Below, in pieces: positions 34,694 through 43,729 of a stretch of 64,000 nucleotides of DNA (positions within the stretch are counted from its first letter, which is position 1; every line of letters begins with the position of its first letter). The stretch spans positions 1 to 64,000 of the forward strand of contig NZ_JACNMO010000010.1 of NCBI RefSeq assembly GCF_020622345.1. The letters run 5' to 3'. Below the pieces are notes generated by a model. That model was not told the origin of the DNA. It worked only from the letters and a program-made list of their open reading frames with translations, and did no database searches. Made by a program: the position numbers and the translations under genes. Source of the stretch: Roseobacter weihaiensis. GTDB lineage: Bacteria > Pseudomonadota > Alphaproteobacteria > Rhodobacterales > Rhodobacteraceae.

Positions 34694-35836
34694 TCAGCGC
34701 GGCATCGGGTTGGTGGCCTTGTTGTACGCCGCCCACTGGGTGATCTCGGGGTAGTAGGTTGCGCGCCACTGCCGCACCCGCGGGTTCATGATCCGGCGCC
34801 ACAGCGGCGGGACCATCGCTGCCATGGTCATCACCGGGTACCCATAGGGCAGTTGCGGCGCTTCTTCGGCGGAATAGGTCTGCAGAACCGGATAGCGGCG
34901 ATTCGGTTTGAAATGATGGTCGGAGTGCCTTTGCAGGTTGATCAGCAACCAGTTCGACGCACGCTGGTCCGAATTCCAGGAATGCTGGGGTTTTACATGC
35001 TCGTATTTCCCGTCGCCCAGATGCTTGCGGGTCAGCCCGTAGTGTTCGATGTAGTTCACCAGCTCAAGCTGCCAGATCGCGGTGCCCGCCTGTACAAGAA
35101 ACAGGGCAAGCCCCGGCCATCCGCCCAGGATAAACGCCAGCGCCAGCATGGCCGCCTGCAACGCCCAATACTTGAAAAAAGGGTTCGACCGATGGTGCCA
35201 GGGCAGATCCTTGCGGGCCAGCATCTTGCGTTCCGCCTCAAAGGCCGACTGCAGCGACTGCCGGAGCACGCGCGGATAGAACCGGTGAAACCCTTCGTTG
35301 TAGCGCGCCGTGACCGCATCTTTGGGTGTGCCGACATAGCGGTGATGCACCAGCAGATGCTCTGAGCGGAAATGCGAATAGAGCACCATGGCCAGCAGGA
35401 AATCGGCCATCCACCGCTCTGCCTTGTTTTTTTGGTGCATCAGCTCATGGCTGTAGTTGATCCCGACGGTGCCGGTGATCACGCCGATGCCAAAGAACAG
35501 CGCCACACGCTCAAAGCTGCTGAGGTGTTCGGCCTGGGGGACATACCAGATCAGGCTGAAGAGCATGATGAACTGGACCGGGGCCCAGACCATGGTGATG
35601 ATCCGGTAAGCGGCCAGCGACGCCTCCGGAGTTTCAGGATCGGGGTTGTTGGAGTTGCGTCCGATCGCAAGGTCGAGACCGGAAAACAGGTACCATGTGT
35701 AGAGCGGCAACAAAAACACCGTCCACCCCCCGAAGGCCGCGCCGATATAGGCGAGCGGGACCAGCGTCAGCGACACCCAGAAGGGCGCGGCAGCGGGCAG
35801 GTATTTTGGATCTTGTGTCAGCATCTCTGAACTCAT
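34694..35836 (-). CDS. alkB: Alkane 1-monooxygenase
   Basis: A 380-residue membrane di-iron hydroxylase that oxidises the terminal carbon of n-alkanes, usually with rubredoxin as electron donor. All histidine motifs are present: NYSHELMHQ, SEHLLVHHRYVGTP, LQRHSDHHFKP, plus NYIEHYGLTR. About six membrane helices surround them. The start is uncertain among GTG 35839, ATG 35836 and ATG 35824; I use 35836, closest to AGGG. No rubredoxin, reductase or alkane regulator is adjacent. It stands alone between ccrM and the accessory patch. Confidence 0.93.
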   Translation of the reverse strand: MSSEMLTQDPKYLPAAAPFWVSLTLVPLAYIGAAFGGWTVFLLPLYTWYLFSGLDLAIGRNSNNPDPETPEASLAAYRIITMVWAPVQFIMLFSLIWYVPQAEHLSSFERVALFFGIGVITGTVGINYSHELMHQKNKAERWMADFLLAMVLYSHFRSEHLLVHHRYVGTPKDAVTARYNEGFHRFYPRVLRQSLQSAFEAERKMLARKDLPWHHRSNPFFKYWALQAAMLALAFILGGWPGLALFLVQAGTAIWQLELVNYIEHYGLTRKHLGDGKYEHVKPQHSWNSDQRASNWLLINLQRHSDHHFKPNRRYPVLQTYSAEEAPQLPYGYPVMTMAAMVPPLWRRIMNPRVRQWRATYYPEITQWAAYNKATNPMPR

Positions 35837-36052
35837 CACCCTATCTTAGGCTGTCTGCCGGTGTTTGGCCAAGATATAGCGTCGCGTCACCTGCGGAACT
35901 TGGCGCAGCCTTGCCGGGATACCGGAGGTTTCCTGAATCCTGCCGATATGGTGGGCCAAGAAATCTCGGTCCAGACGTCACGCAGTGCGGATTCAATGGC
36001 CGTTTTGGGGTGCATCAAGGCAAAAACACCTGATCGCAACCGCTTCCGAATT

Positions 36053-37231
36053 CTAGCTCGTTTTTGCACGCATCGTTAAATCAAGAGCTTCAAGAATTGT
36101 TTGCGCGACGGCGTCACACTCCTGAAGGTTGAGCCGAGCCGGTAGACGCACGTCGCAAGCCCGATCAAGCATTGCCCGGGTTTTTGGCAGATCAGGGTTG
36201 TTGCCCAGGAACTTCCAGTTCCAGAACACGCGCGCATTGTCCTCAGAACGCCCAAAAATCTGAACCTTCAGCCCCAGTGCGCCCGCTTTGAGGACAAAGT
36301 TGTCAACCTGCTCATCAGACATATCAACCAGATTGAACTGGATTGAATCAGGGGCGCGCTGCTCTTTTGGCAGCGATCGGGGTACGGAAATATGTTTGCT
36401 GCCATTTAAAGCAGCGGCAACGTGGTCATGATTGCGGCGTCCTGCCTTTACACGACTGCCAAGTGCATCAAGCTGAGGCCGGATCAGCGCTGCCGACATT
36501 GTGTTCAGTCTTTGGTTGTACAATGGCAGCCGGTTCTGCCATTTCGCAAAAGCCGTATGAAGCACCGGATGTCGTTGCCAGTTATGTTCATAGGCACCGG
36601 ACATGATGACCGCTTTCGCAATGAGATCTTCGTCATCGGTGATCATGATACCGCCTTCGCCCGCATTCAGCAGTTTGTAGGACTGAAAGCTAAAACACCC
36701 GACCTTTCCGAGAGTCCCGATATTGCGCCCTGCCCAAGTTGTGCCGAGACTATGTGCGGCGTCCTCGATTACCGGGATGTCGGCGGCATCACAGAGCGCC
36801 ATAATGGCATCCATATCAGACGTATGGCCACGCATGTGGCTGATGATGACGGCACGGCAGTCCGCGAGCTTGTTTTCAAAATCAGCCAGATCGATCCGGT
36901 AGTCGTCTCCGCATTCGCACAGCAGCGGAACACAATCGGCATGCACGACGGCTGATGGCACGGCTGCAAACGTAAAAGCTGGAATCATCACTTTGGCGTC
37001 ACGTGGCAGGTCGAGTGCCTTCAGGGAAAGAAACAAAGCCGCGGAACAAGATGACACCGCCAATGCATACTTGCTGCCAAGCGCCTGGGAGAACTCGGCC
37101 TCAAGCAGGGCGACAGGTGATTGATCTGAGCCATACCTAAACAAGTCGCCTGTGCGCAATATCCGATCGACCTCTGCCATGGCAGCATCCGGGATTGGTT
37201 CAGCGGCGGTAAGGTTTGGCAGCTTGGCCAT
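36053..37231 (-). CDS. DegT/DnrJ/EryC1/StrS-family aminotransferase
   Basis: A 392-residue pyridoxal-phosphate enzyme. The PLP lysine is in FSFQSYKLLNAGEGG, the phosphate-contacting Ser/Ala region in AVSSCSAALFLSLKAL, and the cofactor Asp in IPVIEDAAHSLGTTW. Family members aminate nucleotide-linked keto-sugars or scyllo-inosose for glycans and antibiotics. No sugar-nucleotide genes are adjacent, so the substrate is open. The ATG at 37231 (MAKLPNLTAAEP) is chosen from family length. It marks the start of a less GC-rich, patchy segment and looks like an orphan gained by transfer. Confidence 0.9.
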   Translation of the reverse strand: MAKLPNLTAAEPIPDAAMAEVDRILRTGDLFRYGSDQSPVALLEAEFSQALGSKYALAVSSCSAALFLSLKALDLPRDAKVMIPAFTFAAVPSAVVHADCVPLLCECGDDYRIDLADFENKLADCRAVIISHMRGHTSDMDAIMALCDAADIPVIEDAAHSLGTTWAGRNIGTLGKVGCFSFQSYKLLNAGEGGIMITDDEDLIAKAVIMSGAYEHNWQRHPVLHTAFAKWQNRLPLYNQRLNTMSAALIRPQLDALGSRVKAGRRNHDHVAAALNGSKHISVPRSLPKEQRAPDSIQFNLVDMSDEQVDNFVLKAGALGLKVQIFGRSEDNARVFWNWKFLGNNPDLPKTRAMLDRACDVRLPARLNLQECDAVAQTILEALDLTMRAKTS

Positions 37232-37475
37232 TCTCTTCTGTTCCTTTTCCTGTGTATGAATTGACGTGTCTGACAAAGAAATATGCATGTATTTCCACCT
37301 TGTGGTGGCTCAAAGGATGTTAGAGCCAGAGGATGTGTTAAGCGCGCCCGCAGGTCCGTTTGACAAAGCTTAGCGATTGGCTGGAAAGAAGAGAAGCCGA
37401 CACTGATGTCCGCCGCAGCATCTGTCCTGATAGGCTCCAACCAGCCATCGGATGCGACACAGGGCCTGCTCAGTC

Positions 37476-38040
37476 CTAGCCTTGGCTGGACAGAGTCATG
37501 CGCTGAACGACCCCGGCCATCATACCACCCAGAACGGCCAGGGCGTCGGTCAGCTGCTTGCCTGGGAGATTGATTGCGAACCGGTGCCGCCAGATATGCG
37601 CGGTGCCTTTGGTCAAGAAGTTAAAGATACCGTAGATGTCCGCCAGGTCGCCGATCTTCTTGAACACCAGTTTCAGGATACCCTTAGCGAGCGATCCGAG
37701 GACCGGGACCAAGCCAATCAGCGTGATGATCCGTAGGATCCAGGTCCACGAAACGTCATATTCCCGTTTCCAGATCAACCGGTAAAGGATGGTTACCATG
37801 TCCTGTGCATCCACCAGCTGGTCGATACCGGGGATCATCGTCACGACCATGCGACCGATGATTTGGCTGGTCTCGGGATCTTCCTCGAAATCGCCTTTCA
37901 GGATGCCCTAGATCGGTAGCGGTAACGCCGAGAGATGCAAGAAGATCGCGGTAGGCCTCAAACAACTGGCGGGCTGCCGTTTCGGGCCAGTCTTCCTGCG
38001 TCCTGTGTTCGGAAGCGGCGAACTGTTCGTTGGAAACCAT
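37476..38040 (-). pseudogene. Frameshifted remnant of a toxin/effector-like membrane protein
   Basis: One frame (from 38040) reads SNEQFAASEHRTQEDWPETA, FEAYRDLLASLGVTATDL; at about 37910 homology passes to another frame, GILKGDFEEDPETSQIIGRM, then MIPGIDQLVDAQDMVTILYR, WILRIITLIGLVPVLGSLAKG and VFKKIGDLADIYG. Joined, they read as one protein broken by a one-base shift, with a TAG (37908-37910) in the downstream frame at the joint. The Gly-Pro-rich membrane pattern with IPG-D-x-x-D-x-x-D resembles the central part of type VI or polymorphic effector proteins, from memory. After about 37640 the frame drifts and ends. Confidence 0.5.
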
Positions 38041-38198
38041 ACTTCCCGGTCGTTGCTCACGACGAGGCGGTCCTGACACACCATGAACTCATCGTGGTGA
38101 TTAATACTGATCTCAAGTGGGTGCTTCAGCCAAACTGCAAATTGTGCAGGTCCGCGCACAAAACTCACAAGCAGTCCTTGGTGGGCATGCCGCAAAAT

Positions 38199-38660
38199 TC
38201 AGCACCGTCCGAGTGTCCATTCGTAGAGGACGTCCGGGGCGCCTTCTTCATTTGTTGTTCCATCGCCGAACGCGATCGGGGCGAAACCATGCGCCTCGTA
38301 GAACGCGCGAGCAGCGTGGTTTTCCTGAAAGCAATAAAGTTCAAGACGATGGGGGCTCTGTGTCTTCGCATGTGCCATCAGCGCGCTACCGATTCCTTCC
38401 CGGCGGCGGTCCGGTCGAAGGTATAGTTGCTCAATATGCTCGCCGTTGAGCGTCATCAGGCCACAGAGCACGTCGCCGCGATACGCGGTCCAACTTGTAC
38501 CAAGGGGTAGTAAAGCATCGCGAATCCATGCCTTCGTTTCTGCAGGCCCATGGACCTCTTCAAGGAATGCCAACGCAGCGGCACGTGAGGCGACGTAAAG
38601 ATCACCGATCTCCTCAGCGTCGACGGTGCGAGCCCTTCTGATCGTTGTTTGTTCCACCAT
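38199..38660 (-). CDS. GNAT-family N-acetyltransferase
   Basis: A 153-residue acetyltransferase. The acetyl-CoA pyrophosphate loop is LRPDRRREGIGSALMAHA (R-x-x-G-x-G/A pattern) and the C-terminal motif NHAARAFYEAHGFAP is standard. The N-terminus RRARTVDAEEIGDLYVASR is also typical. The substrate cannot be inferred. The ATG at 38660 is preferred to a TTG four codons upstream. It sits in the accessory patch with non-coding sequence on both sides (38041-38198 and 38661-38988). Confidence 0.87.
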   Translation of the reverse strand: MVEQTTIRRARTVDAEEIGDLYVASRAAALAFLEEVHGPAETKAWIRDALLPLGTSWTAYRGDVLCGLMTLNGEHIEQLYLRPDRRREGIGSALMAHAKTQSPHRLELYCFQENHAARAFYEAHGFAPIAFGDGTTNEEGAPDVLYEWTLGRC

Positions 38661-38988
38661 AGGCCTAGGCAATCGGCGATTCCGGGCAATGTTTCAAGGC
38701 AGAACCCAATGGTCGATGCTTTCGTAAAACGTGTCAGTGGCGAAGCAGACTTTCGAACCGGCATCGGCAAAGGCCAGTTTGTCCGCTGGGTGTGCGCTGA
38801 TGCACTATGCCGTTAAAGTCGGCCCGACCCAGACCGGCCGTTCATGAAACGCGCAGAAAATGCCGCGCCGAGCCCAATCTGACGGATTCCGCGCGATGGT
38901 CCAAGGGCGGCTGTCCGAAGAACCAATAGCTTCGCTTCTACTGGAGAGCTATAACGACAGTCGCACGTTAAGAAGGCCCGGACATAGA
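38661..38988. other. Non-coding spacer in the accessory patch
   Basis: These 328 bases separate the GNAT and LysR genes. A short leftward open stretch of about 36 codons ending near 38690 (KLAFADAGSKVCFATDTF and following) reads like the tail of some protein, but it has no start, is preceded by a stop, and matches nothing I know. The LysR promoter must lie in the right part. No terminator or repeat is evident. Confidence 0.5.
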
Positions 38989-39909
38989 ATGGACAACACG
39001 ACACCTCCGTTGAACGCCCTGAAGGTTTTTGACGCCGTGGTTCGCTTCGGCTCCATGAGCAAGGCGGCAATTGAGTTGGGCATTGCACCGTCCTCAGTCA
39101 CACAGCACATCCGAAACCTTGAAGATTACGTCGGAGGGGATCTGTTTGACCGCACTGCGAACGCGATTGCGCTCAATGCGCGCGGGAAGGCTTACTCCAA
39201 GAGCATTCTCACCGCCTTCGACTCCATCCACCAAGCCACCGGTGCGATCTTCAGAGAGATAAGCGATGCCCCGCTTCGGATCAGCTGTGTGCCGACACTT
39301 GCTGGCCCTTGGCTGGCAGAGCAGCTGGCAGTCATCAAAAACGAGTTTCCCGAGCAGGAAATCCGCTGCGAGTTTTCCCCAGCTCTCGCAGATTTTGCTT
39401 CGGACGAGGTTGATCTCGCCATTCGCTATGGGGCTGGTGACTATCCTGGTGCAACGACCGAACTCATATACACAGATGTGCTGGCCCCTGTTTGCGCCCC
39501 AGAAACGGTCGCAAAACTTAACGGCCCGGATGATCTGGGCGAATGCTTGCGCCTCGACAGCGTTGAGAGCGCGCCGAGCGGCCTGTCAATCTGGCGGTAT
39601 TGGGCAAGTCTGGCGGGAGGTGACGCGCTTGAGAAACGACTGGAAGCAAAGAGCCCTTGGATCTTGCAAAGCGCGGCCTTTTCCATAGAAGTTCTCCAGT
39701 CAGTGCCCTCTGTCGCTATTCTTGAGCGCGCAATGGTTCAACCCCACCTCGACCGAGGGCTGCTTGTTTCACCATTCGATATGTGGGTATCCGCCCCTTA
39801 TGGATACTACATTGTGACCTCAAACAGGCGTGTGTTGCAGCCGTCCGCGAAGCGCTTGAAAGCGCTGTTGAAACGGTCAATTAAGGACCATTGTCATTTG
39901 CCGGAATAG
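38989..39909 (+). CDS. LysR-family transcriptional regulator (GcvA-like)
   Basis: A 306-residue regulator. The N-terminal winged helix-turn-helix is PLNALKVFDAVVRFGSMSKAAIELGIAPSSVTQHIRNLED (in parts: NALKVFDAVVRFGSMSKAA, SSVTQHIRNLED), with the Gly-rich LysR wing at LFDR. The ligand-binding domain contains the GcvA-type PTLAGPWLAEQL and DVDLAIRYG-like (DEVDLAIRYGAGDY) motifs. The start at 38989 is chosen because residues further upstream do not match the family. It is convergent with the EamA transporter gene (11 bases between stops), a pair often functionally linked. Confidence 0.9.
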   Translation: MDNTTPPLNALKVFDAVVRFGSMSKAAIELGIAPSSVTQHIRNLEDYVGGDLFDRTANAIALNARGKAYSKSILTAFDSIHQATGAIFREISDAPLRISCVPTLAGPWLAEQLAVIKNEFPEQEIRCEFSPALADFASDEVDLAIRYGAGDYPGATTELIYTDVLAPVCAPETVAKLNGPDDLGECLRLDSVESAPSGLSIWRYWASLAGGDALEKRLEAKSPWILQSAAFSIEVLQSVPSVAILERAMVQPHLDRGLLVSPFDMWVSAPYGYYIVTSNRRVLQPSAKRLKALLKRSIKDHCHLPE

Positions 39910-39920
39910 AATCTCCTTCA

Positions 39921-40796
39921 TCAGCTGGACCTATCTAGCTTGATCGACGAGGGCGCTCCAAGGGCCGCGAGGGCAACACCCAGGATAATCAAGATACCGC
40001 CCACAATTGTCGTGCCGGAGAGGGTCTCTTGCAAGAATGCAACGCCAGCTGCGATGGAGAACAGCGGCACGAGTAGGAGAAATGGCGCGACATCATGAAG
40101 AGGATGGCGTGCCACAAGGTGGAACCAGATACCTTGTCCGATAACTGTCATTCCAAGCCCGAGATACAAAACCTGCATCCAGACCAAGGCCGAGGCTTGG
40201 CGAACTGCTGCTGCCTGTCCGTTCTCAAAGATGAGGCTCAATACCAGAAGCTGCGGAGCCGCCAACAAACAAAGTGCTCCCAACAGTTTGAGCCCACCAT
40301 CGTTCAGACCGAACCGCCGTACCTGAATTTGGCCCAAAGCCCAGATGAACATGCTGACCATGACCATCATTATCGCAAAGTGTTGATGTTCAGCGGCAGG
40401 CGCTCCCACGACAAAAACGACGCCTGCAACGGCCAGAACGACCCCCGCGATGGCTGAACGATCTGGAACTTCTCGTAGTAGAACCGCAGATAATACGATC
40501 AGAATTGGCGCTTCCAACTGAACCAGCAGCACGGTGACTGAGACGTTGAGTTGGCTTAAGCCGATGTAGGAAAAGCTGTATGGGATGCCCAATGCGCAAG
40601 CTGAGGCGAACCAAAGCTGCCACAAGGGAACTTTGGGCCAGCCACACAGGATAACAAGCAGAATTCCCGCAAACCCAAACCGGAACATCGCCACCAAGAT
40701 GGGTGAAAAATGTGAGGTCGCAGTTTTGCCAAAAACCCAACCTGCGCCAAAGACAAGTGACATGAGAAAAGCGAGCGCAAGGTGTGATCGAGACAT
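39921..40796 (-). CDS. EamA-family (DMT) transporter
   Basis: A 291-residue membrane protein with ten predicted helices in two EamA repeats (first: LAFLMSLVFGAGWVFGKTA, SFSYIGLSQLNVSVTVLL; second: MVSMFIWALGQIQVRRFG, then LFSIAAGVAFLQETLSG). It probably exports small metabolites such as amino acids; the substrate is unknown. The ATG at 40796 (MSRSHLALAF) is chosen over an upstream start because the extra residues are not hydrophobic or conserved. It is convergent with the LysR gene. A 514-base stretch follows before mutY. Confidence 0.88.
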   Translation of the reverse strand: MSRSHLALAFLMSLVFGAGWVFGKTATSHFSPILVAMFRFGFAGILLVILCGWPKVPLWQLWFASACALGIPYSFSYIGLSQLNVSVTVLLVQLEAPILIVLSAVLLREVPDRSAIAGVVLAVAGVVFVVGAPAAEHQHFAIMMVMVSMFIWALGQIQVRRFGLNDGGLKLLGALCLLAAPQLLVLSLIFENGQAAAVRQASALVWMQVLYLGLGMTVIGQGIWFHLVARHPLHDVAPFLLLVPLFSIAAGVAFLQETLSGTTIVGGILIILGVALAALGAPSSIKLDRSS

Positions 40797-41019
40797 CTCT
40801 GTGCGTATCCAATCCGAAGTGCCGGAAAGTGATCTCACAGCGTTGGAAAGTGCACATCCGCTCTAATCCTGAGGCACGTTTAGGTTATCCGAAGCCCACA
40901 GGCCTCGACCGTTCAGAGCCGTCGTTCGTCACGTCGCAGCGAATGGCAACGAAAATCCTGGTTCCAGTCATCTGTTGCTGCTCAAGGCCGCGTGACCGGC
41001 CAACGTCCGCTCCGGCGCA

Positions 41020-41140
41020 GTTGCAACACCGTCGTTGACCAAAATGTTTCCAGGTCAACGCCCAGATATCGGACAGTGCGATACATCTTGGTATGTCCAA
41101 GGAGGAGCTACACGGCCCGCAGGTTGTTCATCACCAGAAA
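41020..41140 (-). pseudogene. Tyrosine recombinase (integrase) C-terminal remnant
   Basis: Leftwards from about 41136 the sequence translates as NNLRAV, a TAG stop, LLLGHTKMYRTVRYLGVDLE and then unrelated residues. This is the end of a phage/plasmid-type integrase (usual form RAVQLLLGHTK...TVRYLGV..ED), including the catalytic-region His of LLGH and the Tyr of RYLGV. The TAG stands where a Gln codon (CAG) is expected. No start or upstream catalytic Arg was found, so only about 35 codons survive. The rest of 40797-41310 shows no gene. Confidence 0.65.
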
Positions 41141-41310
41141 ACTTGGAATTCGCCGGACCCTAAAAGCGATCCGCCATGCATCCCGCGGCGTTGGCAAGCC
41201 TGAGCCCTATCCAACCTTGGCCGCGTTCCGCACGAGCGGCAGTTTTGGGTTTAACCGCTGGTCTGGCGCGTGCTTCTGACGGAAAGGTCAAACATATCTG
41301 GGGTTTCACA

Positions 41311-42378
41311 TTATCGTGCCAGATCAAAGGCCTTGCGCATCACTGTCGGCAGATCGGTGGGGCGAAACTCGGTCGGTTGCATGAACCGTCCGGCGGCAGG
41401 GTCTGTGGTTTGCGCAACATCTGCACGGAACACATGCAACACAAGGTGGAAATGGGTAAAGGTGTGTCGGACGTCGCCCTCTATCCTTTGCCACTCTGCA
41501 GCGCAGGGTGGGCTGGCCTGGGGCAGAGGCTGTGCCGTGTCGGTCCAGTCTGATCCGGGCCAGCCGAGCATGCCGCCCAGCAGCCCCTTGTCAGGCCGGG
41601 TTTCCAAAAGCCAGGCACCATCCTCGCGCCGGGCCAGAAAAACAGTGCCGTGACGGGTGGGTTTTGGCTTCTTGGGCGCTTTCTTGGGTAGATCCTGCGC
41701 GGTGCCCCTGGCCTGCGCGACACAGGGCGTGCGCCAGGGGCACAGGCCACAGGCAGGGGATTTCGGCGTGCAAATCGTGGCTCCAAGGTCCATGACGGCC
41801 TGGGCATAGTCGCCGGGCCTTTCGGAGGGGGTCAGCGCCTCGGCATGCGCCATCAGCGCGGGCTTTGCCTCCGGCAGGGGTGTGTGGAGATCATGGAGCC
41901 GCGCCATCACCCTTTCCACATTGCCGTCGAGCACGGCGTGGCGCAGATCAAACGCGATGGAGGCGATGGCCGCGGCAGTGTAGGGCCCGATGCCGGGCAG
42001 CTTCAGCAGCGCGGCGTGATCCGCGGGAAAGCGGCCCGCGTGCTGGTCCACCACCTGACGCGCGCATTTCAGCAGGTTGCGGGCCCGCGCGTAGTAGCCC
42101 AGCCCCGCCCATTCCGCCATCACCTCGGCGTCTTCGGCGGCGGCCAGCGCGCCGACCGTAGGCCAGCGCCGGGTGAAGCGCTCAAAATAGCTTTTGACAG
42201 TGACCACCGTGGTTTGTTGCAGCATGACCTCGGACAGCCAGATGCGGTAGGGGTCGGGCTGCTCTCCGGCCTTGCGTGCCTCTGGGCCGACGCGCCACGG
42301 CATCTCGCGCGCGTGCCGGTCGTACCAGATCAGCAGGTCGCGGCTCATCCAGGTCAGATCATCTGCATTGTCACGCAA
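41311..42378 (-). CDS. mutY: A/G-specific adenine glycosylase
   Basis: A 355-residue base-excision repair enzyme that removes adenine opposite 8-oxoguanine. Visible parts: MPWRVGPEARKAGEQPDPYR, the SEVMLQQTTVVTVKSYFERF helix, the helix-hairpin-helix LPGIGPYTAAAIASIAF with the catalytic Asp in VLDGNVERV, the 4Fe-4S cysteines CTPKSPACGLCPWRTPC and the C-terminal NUDIX-like 8-oxoG recognition domain (HGTVFLARREDGAWLLE). A TTG at 42378 has a good GAGAGAC site; an ATG at 42348 (MSRDLLIWYDRH) is the alternative. It is divergent from the DUF721 gene. Confidence 0.95.
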   Translation of the reverse strand: MRDNADDLTWMSRDLLIWYDRHAREMPWRVGPEARKAGEQPDPYRIWLSEVMLQQTTVVTVKSYFERFTRRWPTVGALAAAEDAEVMAEWAGLGYYARARNLLKCARQVVDQHAGRFPADHAALLKLPGIGPYTAAAIASIAFDLRHAVLDGNVERVMARLHDLHTPLPEAKPALMAHAEALTPSERPGDYAQAVMDLGATICTPKSPACGLCPWRTPCVAQARGTAQDLPKKAPKKPKPTRHGTVFLARREDGAWLLETRPDKGLLGGMLGWPGSDWTDTAQPLPQASPPCAAEWQRIEGDVRHTFTHFHLVLHVFRADVAQTTDPAAGRFMQPTEFRPTDLPTVMRKAFDLAR

Positions 42379-42462
42379 TGTTTATGTCTCTCTTCTCTTG
42401 CTTGGGCTGGTTGCGGGGCCGGTCGGACGCTATGATGACAGCGAATATCAGGAAAGATAGCA

Positions 42463-42972
42463 ATGCCACCGCGCCGCGCCACTACAAAAGGGTTTGCCCG
42501 GACGTCAAGTTTGTTGACGCAGCGTATTCGTGCGGCCTCTGAGACGCGGGGGTTCGCGCAAAGCCGGTTGCTGACGCAATGGGCCGAGGTCGCCGGAGCG
42601 GCCATCGCCGCCATTTCGCGCCCGGTTGAGGTCAGCTATGGACGGGGCGGCATGGGGGCGACGCTGACCCTGCTGACCACGGGGGCGAATGCCCCGATGC
42701 TGGAGATGGAAAAAGAAAAGCTGCGGGCCCGTGTGAATGCGGTCTATGGTTACAACGCCATTGCGCGCGTCAGGATCACCCAGACCGCGGCCACCGGATT
42801 TGCCGAGGGGCAGGTTGATTTCCAGCAGGGGCCCCGGACATCACCAACGCCCCCCAGTGACCCGGCGCTGCGCCAGAAGGCCGCAGAGGTGACACAGCCG
42901 GTGGCAGATGAAACGCTCCGCAGCGCTCTTGCGCGTCTGGGCGAAAACATTCTCAACAAGACAAACCGATGA
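42463..42972 (+). CDS. DUF721 (DciA-like) protein
   Basis: A 169-residue protein. The N-terminal part (TQRIRAASETRGFAQSRLLTQWAEVAG) and the strands after it match the DUF721/KH-like domain of DciA, the ancestral loader of replicative helicase DnaB in bacteria lacking DnaC; alphaproteobacterial members are more divergent, so that role is inferred. The C-terminal third is Pro- and Ala-rich with a final helix (ETLRSALARLGENILNKTNR). The next gene (DsbA-like) starts 13 bases after its stop. Confidence 0.85.
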   Translation: MPPRRATTKGFARTSSLLTQRIRAASETRGFAQSRLLTQWAEVAGAAIAAISRPVEVSYGRGGMGATLTLLTTGANAPMLEMEKEKLRARVNAVYGYNAIARVRITQTAATGFAEGQVDFQQGPRTSPTPPSDPALRQKAAEVTQPVADETLRSALARLGENILNKTNR

Positions 42973-42985
42973 AAAGGGACCTTCA

Positions 42986-43657
42986 ATGTCGCGTATGATG
43001 ATTATTTCGGCTGCCGTGGCAGTCATTGGCCTTGGCGCCTATTTCGTGACCACGCCAAGCTCAACCTCCGTCACGCCCGCCGATCCGCTGGGGGCCGCCC
43101 ACGCACAGGAAGCAGGGGAGATCGACACATCGTCGGTCGTTGAGATGTCCATCGGCAACCCCGACGCACCGGTCACCGTGATCGAATACGCCAGCTACAC
43201 CTGTCCGCATTGCGCCCGTTTCCATGAGGGGCCGTTCAAGCAGCTCAAGGCAGACTACATCGACACCGGCAAGATCAACTATGTCTACCGCGAGGTGTAT
43301 TTTGACCGCTACGGTCTCTGGGCCTCGATGATCGCGCGCTGCGCGGGCACGCCGGAGGCCTTCTTTGGCATGAGCGATCTGATCTACGAACAGCAGTCCG
43401 TCTGGGCCAGCGCCGGTGATCCGGCGGCCATCGTGGAGGAGCTGCGCAAGATCGGGCGGCTGGCCGGGATGGACAGCGATGCGCTGGAGGCCTGCCTGCA
43501 AGACGGTGAAAAGGCCCGTACGCTGGTGGCGTGGTACCAGGAAAATGCCACAGCCGATGGTGTGGACAGCACCCCCAGCTTTGTCATCAACGGCCAGCGC
43601 TACACCAACATGGAGTACTCGGAGATGACAGCCCTGATCGACGCCGCGGCAGAGTAA
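42986..43657 (+). CDS. DsbA-family periplasmic thiol-disulfide protein
   Basis: A 223-residue protein with an N-terminal hydrophobic segment (MMIISAAVAVIGLGAYFV), acting as signal or anchor, then a spacer and a thioredoxin fold. The active site is CPHC (C73-C76 in SYTCPHCARFH), and the cis-Pro loop is STPSFVING. The helical insert (YGLWASMIARCAG) matches the DsbA/BdbD group, so it likely oxidises cysteine pairs in exported proteins. The ATG at 42986 follows AAAAGGGAC and is 13 bases downstream of the DUF721 gene. Confidence 0.92.
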   Translation: MSRMMIISAAVAVIGLGAYFVTTPSSTSVTPADPLGAAHAQEAGEIDTSSVVEMSIGNPDAPVTVIEYASYTCPHCARFHEGPFKQLKADYIDTGKINYVYREVYFDRYGLWASMIARCAGTPEAFFGMSDLIYEQQSVWASAGDPAAIVEELRKIGRLAGMDSDALEACLQDGEKARTLVAWYQENATADGVDSTPSFVINGQRYTNMEYSEMTALIDAAAE

Positions 43658-43729
43658 CTGCCAGCCTACCGGATGCTGGCCCGTAACACCCCGAGAGCGG
43701 ACAATGGCGTGAGGCCCTCGTCTGCTTTG

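Noticed and set aside
43658-43729. GCCAGC/GCTGGC inverted repeat between the DsbA-like and lpxK genes
   Set aside because: Only six pairs with a nine-base loop and no T-run on either strand; too weak to call.
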